The position numbers and the translations under genes are program-made. A stretch of DNA of 64,000 nucleotides from Larimichthys crocea (taxonomy: Eukaryota; Chordata; Actinopteri; Sciaenidae), in the NCBI RefSeq assembly GCF_000972845.2, contig NC_040020.1:1042625-1106624 (forward strand), in the 5' to 3' direction. The notes under the pieces were generated by a model that saw only the letters and a program-made list of their open reading frames with translations, made no database searches and was not told where the DNA came from. Shown here piece by piece: positions 33,846 through 45,800 of this stretch; position 1 is the first letter of the stretch, and each line of letters begins with the position of its first letter.

Positions 33846-36800
33846 TCTCTGTTCACTCTCTCCGACCTCCACGTTTCTCCTCTCACCTGCCGGGACAGCC
33901 GTGCGATGAAGCAGCCGTTGGTGATCTGAGATGTTTCCAGCCTGAAGAACTTGGAGTCTGCTGACGTGTCTCCTGACTGAAAGTGATCGGGAAATATTGG
34001 GCCGTTTATCCTGAGAGAGCAAAAAAAATAAATACTGTTGAGAGGTATTACTGTAAACAAACATGAGGATTTGAAAAATACACCAAGGTAAAGTTACTTT
34101 GACAACCAAATACAGGAAAGTAACAGAAAATCCACAGATCAACAGTTCTTGTTGTGTTTTTACTGTAGCTGTGTGGATGTTGTGATGATGGAGCTCACAG
34201 CCTCAGGATAAAGCCTCGCACTGCCAGCTTCCACATCTGGCGTCAACATTCGATATGTTAGCAAATGTTTAAATTCAGTTTTGACATGTGGACATGACGT
34301 GACCTTGAGACACATTCATATTCTCAGTGACACACTCCTTTTGGTGCTTTGTTCGCTAAATTTACACTCAGTGCAGTTTTAAGCAGAGTGACCTTTATTA
34401 CAGTATTAAAAAAAAATACTTCCCACAGTTTGATTATTCCAAGCGTCTAGAATTTGAACTTGTGGAATGATTTTTTTTTTAATACTTTATTTTCACTTTT
34501 TCACCTTTTTTTTACAGTCAAAACAAAAACAAACAAAAACACATACAAAATGAGTATACAGCGCCTGACCCTGTTACAAAAAATAACTTAAGTAAAAAAG
34601 GGGAAGACAAAGACTATAATTATGAGGATATAAACAATAAGCAAAGTCTTATGATACCATCAGGGATATGAATACAAAACAAAACAAATAACAAACACAC
34701 ACACACACACAAAAGAACTCTGAGAGGAGGAGCAAAGTGTTATTCAGTACAGAATAATACAGAAAATGAATAAATTACCAGTACCACGTAGGTGCCTGCT
34801 TCATATATTGGTCATTTAGGGTCTCATCAAGTAAGGCCAAAAATGGTTTCCATGTTTTCTCATAATAATTGGGTGCATTTGCTCTGCTAAGGCGAATCCG
34901 TTCCATCCTCGAAACAAAAATCATTTCGTTAAGCCACCTCTTAAAGCACGGGGATGATGGAGACTTCCAGTTAAGTAAAATACATGTTTTGGCTGCTACC
35001 ATGCCTGTTTTGAGAACCTGCTTACAGTGGGAAGGGAGGGTTGAACCGAAAATCGCCAGGTTACAGCCCGGTTAAATATTTACTTTATATTGTTTAGAGA
35101 ACCAGTAGAACATGTCTTTCCAAAAGCTGCTCAGTACTGGGCAGTACCAAAATAAATGAGAGAGTGAACCTTCGGCATTGTTACATCTATCACACATGGA
35201 ATAATGCAGTCTATGCATGACTTTAAACTGAATTAGCCGATATCTAGAGTTTATAGAACTCTTCTTTATACTAGACAGGCTTTCCTCCCGTTGTTCATCT
35301 GACAGTGGAACTCCCCGTTCTTTTACCCATGTATCCCTGAGGTGGCTAGTATTCACAGGTGTCTCAAAAGCAGTAACGAAGCGGGAAATCAGATGTTTAG
35401 CGAACTTGTGGGATGATTAAATGAGTTTAATTTAAAAAAAGGTGAAGTGAAGTGAAGTGAAGTGAAGCTCTCTTTCTGTCTTTATCACTGGTGTGAAAAG
35501 CAGCTCTCTGGTTTAAAGTTTCCAGTGATCAAACTGTGATGTCACGGTGTACTGCCGAACGCCGGAGTACACTCTGACATCACAGCAGCAAGTCGAGAGG
35601 CTAAACAATCTTGTTGACGCCTGATAGGATGCTCTTGTAACTTTTCTACCATGAAATAACAGATCTAATATCGTGTTCATGCTCCATCGACTATAATCCG
35701 GTATAATCTGCTCCCCGTACGTCTGTTTCTGTAACTTTGTGCTCTGGGTATTTAACTTTACGGTACTATTTCACAGATTTTGTTGAAACTGGATCATATT
35801 TAATGGAGAAAATGTTTTCTGGTTTTCCCTCTGACGTCCGCCGGCTGTAACGTTCGCTCAGTTCATTAGCCGGGCTGCCTGGACTGTGAGCTGAGAGCAC
35901 CAAGGGGGAGTGTTAGTGTTTGTACCACAGGCGTTTTGGACCATTGGAAAGAAGAAGAGGAGCTTTACAGGCCCGTGCATGGGGGAATGCAGACAGGGAG
36001 TAAAGCTGGTGTTGTGCCAGAACCGGAGCTGGGCAATGTAACTGGGCTCAGCAGCCTCTATGGACATGGAGAATGTGAGCGGGCAAGAAGAGAGAGTAAA
36101 CGTGGGACTGACTTTTAGTGGTTGGTGAGAGCTTGGTGAAATAAAAAGGCTGAAAGACAGACGCCGAGCTGCTGTTGGACTAGTCAGTGATATCAGCTGC
36201 TGCTGTGTCGGCTTTAGTTCACCTTGCTTGACATTTGGTTGTTGGCAGCTCTCTTATACTGTATCTATACACAGAAACAGGCTCGTTACACACAGACAGA
36301 CACAGTCCTCTCCATCCCATTCTCCCTCTGCTGATCATTAATTTAAGAATGCAGAAATTACTGTCTAAGTCGTGATGGAAAGCAACTTTTTTATTTATTT
36401 ATATATATATGCAAGGGAAGCAGTTTTGTGGCAGTTTAAAAGATTAACATGTGCTCAGCATTAGCTGCTATTGTGCAGCTCTTTCTGGGAAACAACAGAG
36501 GCAGCGTGATGCTTCAGTTTACCCGTGAACACGGAGGTGAAACAGCTGCTGACTGTCTCAGTTCAGGTTGGTAAGTTGGATAAAAGAGCTTCATGTGACC
36601 AAATATAATAAGATTTCTTTAAGAGGGCGGATGGTGGAAAAAAAAACGAGTCGTGTGGAGCAGCAGGCGTGAAACAGCTTCTGAAATCTTCTCTACCCCG
36701 ACTGTGGGATTAACTACTGTCCCCACGGCAACCGCAGCGGATCCTTTATACTGTCATCATCAACCGCGCTCTCTTTTTGCCACACACACACACCTGTACG

Positions 36801-39800
36801 CACAGTATACACTGTATATGTGGAGATATGAGATCAGATGGGACATTAGTCACTCGCTCAGACTGTAATTCTCAGAGCTCATTTTCTCACTGTAATTGGG
36901 TTCCTAGAAACAGATACAGACGTTACATGAGCGGTTATTAAGTTGAGCTATTTGTTTATGACAGCGGTTCCTAACCTTTTCTATCATCGAGTAAAGCCTG
37001 ACGACCCCTGACTTATATATTTGATGAATATTCCATCTATATATATTCATTCAACAATAACAAAACAGAAAAAAAACTGTTCCAATAATTAACACAATAA
37101 CTGCTGCAGAGAGTTTTTCAAGTCTCCGTCTCTATTATGCTTTTTTTTTTGCCATACAGACTTATTGGGAGTCTTTTTTGATAAATCCAGTGTTTTATTC
37201 TCTCTGATGCGTGGCCTATTTGGTTCAGTTTCTTTTAGTTTTCTTCACAGGAATGAATGAAATGCAGAGATAAAAGCCTGCTGCGTATATTCTTAAAAAA
37301 GTTTTCTTACACCCTTTAAAACAAGAACGCATCGTGAAGCCTGGTCTCACAAGGATCAGGATCCTCAGGTCGCGAGCCAGTGGTCTAAGACACTGTGAAT
37401 TTAGCTCATATGTCTAATCTGTCTGACTGTATGAGGACTGTCTGAAAGCTCTTATCTCGTGTCTGCATGGTGCTGATGCATGTTTTGCAAATCATTACTA
37501 ATGCTAACAATAAAAGGACTTCAGTTCACCCTCAAAGTAAATCTTAACTTGAGGCCGGCACACAAAAATTAAAGCCTTAATTAAGATTTAACATCACATG
37601 TACATGATTAGATAGTGAAAGTGACTGATGCGGGATTCGAACCGGGGCCAGCTGCAGCGAGGACTATAGCCTCCACACACGGGGCGACCGCTTAACCCAC
37701 TACGCCACCCCCAGACTGATGTTTTTTTTAGCCATGTTAGCAGTGTGACATTTGGGATGGTCCAGACTTAAATAACCGATGGATTGCCGTTGACATTCAT
37801 TGTTCCCAGAGGATGAACCCTGCAGAGTGTTTGTGATCCTCTGACTTTTTCGGACACTTTTAGTTTTTTTTAGCTCAATAACTACTGGATGGATTGCCAT
37901 AAAACCTGATAAAGACTTTAATCTTCCCAAATACCTGCAAAACTAGTGACGTTCCCATTAAGAGCAGGTAACTAACACGCTGCAGTACGATTGTGAACAT
38001 GCTAAACATTATACATAGTATAGTCTGATGCAAACATTAAAGCAGGTGAGCTCGGATTGGTTGGGTCGTGGAGGTAAAATGGCTCCTTTAAACACACCTT
38101 TCTAAAAAAAAATCTTTAATGTGTCCCCTGTAGTAGAAACAGTACATGAGTAATTCCTCATTGCATTTGTGGTTTGAGCCTGTGGATAAGTAATAAAATG
38201 TCTGACTGCATAATTAAACACTGGGTAGACAGAAAACTAATACATGCACAGCGAGGGAGAGCAGTGTGTGTGTGTGTGTGTGTGTGTTCACCTGAAGGGC
38301 AGCAGTTTGGGGTGAGTGTGTGTTTTCTCCAACACTCTTTTCACCAGCTGTTCATTTTCCTCCGGACACACTGAGCGCGTGCAGTAAACCACAGTCTGAA
38401 CCTTTGGGACTGACAGACAAAGAAAAGGAGAATAAAACACACAAAGAACAATCCTCCGCTCTGTCCCCACAGTGCCGGCATCTTATCCGAAAGCGTACGC
38501 TGATGAAATATAATACAACAAGAATGCAATACGGACAATATCAGCTTTAACTCCCCATGCATCGCTCTGTCTATTAAGATGTTTATTCGATTGTTTCATT
38601 TCAGTACTCACAGGAGAGAGAGTGTGTTAGCAGTCGAGCCTGCTGGGTGGCCATCGTCTGTATTTTGTTCTTGGATACGGAACCTTGAGACAAGTCTGAC
38701 AGCAGATCCCAGTCTGTCAACACAATGACACTCATTATGGCATATTTCATATGACCATCAATATTTATAGAATATTTTATTTCCTGTTTTTTCCCCCTCT
38801 GCTTCCTTCCTCTGTCCTCCCGTTGTTCCCAGGTTCAGCCCTTAGTGTTATCTCCTTGGCACAATTCTCCACGAGTGTTGACAGCTAATTAGTGTTAGTT
38901 AGGCTTGCATTAGGTTACTGGATGGAGGAGGGAAAAGGAAGATGGCTAGTTATAGAGAATTGTGCCAAGAAAAATCGCTCCGAGTGTTTCACAGCTTCCT
39001 GAACCGCATTCATCAATTAAAAACTGCAGACAGTCAATCACAAAATGTAATTATGACTCAGTAAATCTGTGTGTTTTCTGTGTGTCTCTTTGTTTGGTTT
39101 GTTTTATTCAGGCGTTTTAAATCTTCCACATGTGGAACTGACCTCACACGTGACCTCTGAACCGTTTCTCCATCAATCTGCAAACTCTGCAGACTCTCTT
39201 GAGGTCATTACCCACATTTCATTATCGGAAAACTTGTTTTCTTTGCCCGATGTTGACGTACCTCCATGCTCGCTGTGGATGGCGGGCACGGGGTCGTTGA
39301 GGGCGGAGGACGAACACCGAGGCAGCACCAGGATGACCTTTAAACGCTGGACGGTGGCGTCTCCTTCGTTCAGCCCGAGGAACGCTTCAGACAGTACTCG
39401 CACGTCTACAGTAGGCATGAATTAGCATCAGAAAAAGGCACGAGTGTGGACAGTGTGTGTGTGTGTGTACGCTCAACAATAATATAAATGCAAGACTTTT
39501 TGTTTTTGCTCCCCGTTTTTGCACATTAAAGGTTTACTTCTTTCAAATTGTGCTTACAAATTTGTTCAAATCCGTGTTAGTGAGCACTTCTCTGCACAGA
39601 TAATCCATCCATCTGACAGGTGTGGGATTTTAAGATGCTGATTAAACAGCCTTACTATTGCACAGATGTGCCTCGGACTGGTTACAATAAACGGGCACCC
39701 CTAAAATGTGCAGCATTATCTTGAAAAAAGACATTTATTAGGCACTGAACTATGGCTTTTTCAAAAAAGTGGTACAGGTACCAACTTTCTGGCCCCCGGG

Positions 39801-42800
39801 AGAGCAAAGTCATGAGAAAAATCTGAGAGAAATGAAACTTTTGTGCACAGAGGAAGTCTCTTTTTTTTTCTGCACAGTCCTTTTTCTCACTCACTTTTAA
39901 TGTCCATTTGTGTGAGCAGCTCTTTCATCTCTTCTATCTGTGAAGGCGTGTGATCGGCGCCACACACCAACACTCGGCCTGAGCGGGCAGCGGCCACCAT
40001 GGCCACGTGAGCCGTGGTCATAGCAGAGAAAGACCCCGCCACCAGGACGTCGCCTCTTTCAAACACCAGGGGGCGTAACACACTCACTGCCACGCACACA
40101 CTCCTGTCCTGCAAAGACACACACACACACGTTATTGTCTTCTTTTTCTCGATGAAACTGTACCGTCCATCCAATAAAGATAACTCCTTTAACTCAGTTA
40201 CACAACTTTAAACTAAAGCAGAAACATTTTAAGACTGTTTGTGGACTTTTTAAACTATCAGGCAGTGATTTTTGTGCACTCCAATAAAGTGGACGTACAG
40301 AAAACAAATGTTCCTGAGGATCCACAAGTGAAGGAACCAGGAGATCGGAGGCATCTGAGTGCAGAGGCTGTCCAGCTAAAAGATTAAAGGAGTATGTGGA
40401 GTTATGTTGTTGGTGCACTTTATGGTTGAATGTTTAATTATTCTGCTTACTTTTTTTAAATTACAGAAACACTTTTAGAGGCATCTAGTGGTGAAGTTGC
40501 TGATTGCAACCAGCTTGCCTCACTCTCTCTTTCCAGGACAGTCCAGGGTGGCTATAAAATACGTGAATATCTAGATTTGTCTGTTCTGGGCTACTGTAGA
40601 AACATGGAGGAAGGTAAAGAAGGTATTGTTAGATATTAAAATCAAACAATATTGCAAACATGTTATTTAATTCTGTACATGTTCCACAAAGCCTGTAGAT
40701 TACAAACATTAAAAGTCACTTTCTGCTGGGGCAGCAGGTGAAAATCCAACCTGAAGGAGCAACAGATCAGATCGATTTTCAATGTTTGATTATTCCAATC
40801 AATCGACTCCGTTTTCAGCATGTTTAGTGCACACGGCATGACGTTTTGTGAATACACCTTTGAGGATTAAAGCACAAGGCAAATAATTGGAGGTGTTGGA
40901 GCACAACAACAACCTGGGTTTGCAGTCAAAATGCATTCATACTGTACTGAAATGACATTACTGTTTTATCGGTTCATGGATATGAAGTTAGTGATGATTT
41001 ATTGTCAGACAGGTGATGCCAACCATCATCTGTCAGAATAAGCTGAAGTAATTCAGATAATCTTCTTCCTCCATCACGTGAGGATAACTCAATGACATGA
41101 AGCCGACTGACAAATGATGGAGCCGCCACAGAGGTGGAGTATCTCCTGAGACTCGTGGACGTGTGGAAGTATCATGACAGCATCTTGAGAAGATGTCGAT
41201 CTTCTCAAGAAAGCATGGTTCTGAGAGAGGAAGCGTGTTTCTCATTAGTGAGTTTTATTTAATTACACACTCTGGCACACACACACACACAGACATACCT
41301 GTGTGTTCAGCACATGTGTTGCTGTGAGGCTGCCGTGGCAGAGCAGAGCACTGAGCTGTTGGGAGAAGACGAGCGTGTCCGGACAGAGAGGGTCTCTGCA
41401 GAAAGTCGACTCCCCGAGCTCGGCCATGCTCTTCGCTTCACACACACCGGCTCTTTGTAACGCCTCACACACTTCGTCAACACTGCAGAGCAGAAACATG
41501 CATCACATTAGAGCACGTTTACAACAAACGCAGTGACTCGGATGCATCAGACGCCAAACAGAGGAGTGTTTCCTCCAGGCCTTGTCGGGTGAAAGGTGAT
41601 GCAGGAGTTTAGTTTTACATCAAAAGCCACGGGAGCACTTCCCACCCTCGAGCTGTGAGAATGCTGAGCCCTCCTTGTCTCAGATACGCCCCAGTGAACT
41701 TCGCTGACTATTAACCTTGCACTGCGATCCTCCCCTCTGACACAGAAGCTGTCACTTTAAAACTCACAGTGCACCAGTCATTTTTATAAAGAGTTTAACA
41801 CTGACATCATGCGCTCTGTAGTGTATGACATATAACACATAATCCCTGCTGGTTTATTCCCGAACAGACAATGCGTGGAGTCTGGAGTGTGCCACAAAGA
41901 AGAACAAACGGGGGGAGCCATCGAATGCAGGGAAGTCAGATAATTTAATAAGCTCATTACACTCTTAAATGCAGGCACTTAATGCTTGCAAAGAACATAA
42001 AAATGCTCGGACTGGCAGCTAAGCTGGTGTGCAATGAGCTTCTTTCCTCAGCCAGCATGTTTCAGAGCGCCACTGGAATAATTAGAGGCTTTTTTATAAT
42101 GTTTGTTTCTTCTCTGAAATGAAAGGCAAATGGAAAATAAGCAGCAGTGACTCCATGGCTGTGTTTGTTTGAGTGTACCTGCTCCTGAGAGTATTGACCC
42201 ATGCGTAAAGTGGCAGTTGTTTGGCTCTGTGTTGTTTGGACCTGACAGGATCAGACAGAAAACAGGAGATGCTCTGCAGACTCTGTTTCACTCTGCAGCG
42301 AGCTAGAGACGCTGCCAGCTTGATTTTACACCTGTAAACAAACAAACACACACGCCTGTATGACAGATTTTCACCTTCAGGTTTAAAAACAACAATTTTA
42401 AAAGTTCTTAAATGTTAAGAGTTGGCATTACTTCTGCAGACTGCTCTCCAGGTCCCTCACTTCCTGCGGACGCTCCTCCCCTTCCTCTGGTGAACGTTTA
42501 CGCCACAGAAACTTTCGGTCCTGGAAGTCAAACAGCATCACCATCGCCAGCGGCAACAAGTCGCTGGACTGCAAAACATCATAACCATCATTTTTGTTAA
42601 GATTATATAATAACAGATCTCTTTTCCAGACCAGATATTTTGACTTTTGTAGCATAAATGAGAAAAAAAACATGATAGTGGTCGTGTTTCCAACAAAACC
42701 TCGCAGATTTTAAACAGATTTTAAGTAAATTGACAAAATTAAAGGCGAATGAATGAATTCCATAAACTACTATTATGTTATTATTGACCGATTAGAGTCG

Positions 42801-45800
42801 GTTAATGTAGATAAATAAACCAATTCTATAGCCGGAAAAAACTGAATTGGACGACACAACAGCATCAAGTAACTAAAACAACATTATATGTAGAGAAAAT
42901 TATGTTCTCCGGCTGCTCCGCCTCAACTCTCTGTGATTTCCAGAGTTTCCTGATGGACAGTGAAGTAAACTGCTAGGAACTGTAGCTGCCGTTAGTTAAC
43001 GTTAGCTCAGTTTGTTAGCTGGGCTGCCATGGAAAGAGGGATTTCAAGGCCCGTGGTGCAGAGAACGTATGCCGATGTCTTGCCTGGGCAATATAAATCA
43101 AATCAAAACAAATCAGATTTTATTTGTATAGCCTAAAGTCACAAAGTTCATTTGTTTTGGAGGGCTTTACAATCTGTACAGGGAGTGACACCCTCTGTCC
43201 TTAGACCCTCGGTTCAAGTGAGGAAAAACTTGCCCACAAAAAACCTTTAACAGGTAAAAAAAAGGTGGAAGAAACCTCAGGAAGAGGCAACATAATCAGG
43301 CATAGCAACTTCTATGGACAGCTAATGGCAAAGAGGATGAAAAGGACGGTGACGGAGGAAGAAAAAGAGGAAATAAGAGAGTGAGCGAGCAAGAAGCCGC
43401 CGGACACGAGTAAATCTAGGACTGACTTTTAGTCGTTGGTGAGAGCTTGGTGAAATAAAAGACAGACGCCGAGCTGGGCTGACTGCTGTTTGCTCATTTT
43501 TGATCATAAGTAATGTAATCATGACAAATACCTGTGTACAACCGTCCATATTTATGATATTTATGCGCTGTTATCCTGCAGAAATAACTACGCAATGCTG
43601 CTTTAATATAGAAATTGATTATTGATCACAGCTGCCTGCAGAAAAAAAACTAAAATCATAAGCAGATCTTTCCTTTATGGCCACATAAAGACTATCCTTC
43701 CCCTGCAGTCTTTCAGTTTGTGTGTGTGTGTGTGCAGGAAGTCAAATATGTATGTTGCAGTAAAAGCGGTGTGTGGAATTACAAAGAGCTGTGTGTCAGC
43801 TTTTATAGTCATATTGGGAGACTAATGACCTGTCAGCCTATTCTTAGTTTCACCCATCCCTCAACAAAGCCTTCCTCTACACACACACACACACACACAC
43901 ACTTGTGTGTCTCTTTGTCCATGTATGTGTCATTACACAGTGTTTTATAGTGTCATTTACAGTCTCCCCAGTTGCACAGTGCGTCTGCCTGCCTCCCGTA
44001 TGCATCATTTGCCTCCTATAACCACCCCGACTACGTACAGATCTGAATACAAATGGCCTTTAACTGCATCCCCGTCTCCCCCGCCACCATTTTACCATAT
44101 TCTGATGGAGCACATTCATACGGACAGCGAGAACACAGCTACTTTATTTGAAGACAGATAACTCCCAGACAGTTTAACAGTCGGTGTGTAAATGCTGAAG
44201 TGTTTTTAATCAGTTTTTTTTTCTTTTTTTTCTCAGTGTGCACCCACTCATGTCGAATCTGGCGGGACTCACGATATGCTGAGACGTGTGAAAGCAGCTG
44301 TCAGTGATCATGTCCTCCAGTAACTCTTGGTCTAGGAGAAAAAAACAGTTTTGTTAATGGAGGGAAACAACAACATTGTCCAAACATCAGCAGGATCAGA
44401 CACACTGAAGCTGATGGAGAGAAATGTTAAAGGATCAGCCAAAATTACAAAAAGCAGTTTGCAAATTTGGAGGCATGCACCTCTGAGATCTCTGAAGCAA
44501 AGTAAAGCTCGTCAGCAGTGACTTTGATGGTGCTGTTTCTACCAAAAAGTTGTTTTCAAAGGGACTATTTCTTACATAGAAAGTCTGTCGCTTGTTCAGT
44601 AACAAAGACGTTGTTTCTGTTAAGAGATCTCCATCCTGGAAGTTTTAAAATAACATCGTTTCACTTTTTTTTGGCCACTTGGGGGCAGCAGAACACACAA
44701 CATTGACATTATCGTCTCCATCCATCCATAACTGTAAGCACTTATCTTTATTGGGGTCGTTCACATTCACATTTGCACCTACGGGCAATTTAGAGTCACC
44801 AATTAACCTGCTAATTGCAAGTCTTTGGACTGTGGCTGGAGTATCGAGAGAGAACCCACGCAGACACAACATGTCACACAGAGAAAGGTTCAAACCAGGA
44901 ACCTTCTTGCTGTGAGGTGACGGTGTTATCCACAGCACCGTGACCTATATTATCATCTCATAAAGTTATCAGGCAAACATGTTGACAAGCGGTCTGTGAA
45001 GGCTCTCAGTCGTCCAGAAAGATGACGTATCTTTCTGGGGAAACATCTTCGTGGATCTACAACCAAGTCTTCTCAAAAAAAAAGATGAAACAACAAACTT
45101 TATCTTATCATGCTTTGTCCTTTTCTTTTGTCTCCAACGACTCCTGAGAAAATCTGGTTCCTCAGTTGCTGCCATTTATCCACCAGCTAATCTCTAACCT
45201 TGTCTGTAAACCATTTACTAAAGGTTTATAAGTTTATGAGAGTGTCTTTGTTGCTGTTGGAGACGAGGTTGATGAGTGCGGTGAGTTCGAACCAAACCAA
45301 TAAAGCTGCAGGTCATTAAAAAAAAAAAACGAAACAAAGAGCTAAAAGACGCCAAAACGCTCCGTAAAAGCCGAGGATTACTGCAGAGATGGCTACAAGT
45401 GACTGCTTTCACATGATGTGTATTTGAGCCACCGGTAATATGAAAATATTTATCAGTGCTGCTTTAAATGTCATTTTTTACTGCTTTCAGCCACACAGTC
45501 CCACAAATCCATTCAAATCCACTGTGGTGGCAAACAACCCCCGAGAGCAATATCTACAAACCTGGCCGAATAAAATCAAAAATATCTGCATGGCTAGACA
45601 CCACCCTCCTCCTACGCGCGTGTGCATGTGTGTGTGTGTGTGTGTGAGTGTGTGTCTGTGTGTGTGTGAGTGTGTGTCCATGGCATGCACCCTCTTATCA
45701 CCACACATACAGGCATCTGCTGTAACTCCAGCTGAATATAATTTGCAGTCACATGGAGAAATGAAATGTGCGACTTTATACCACTTAATCTACCGTCTGC

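Noticed and set aside
37621..37712. A functional tRNA gene
   Set aside because: A and B boxes are present, but I could not form a proper acceptor stem and the context fits a SINE head.
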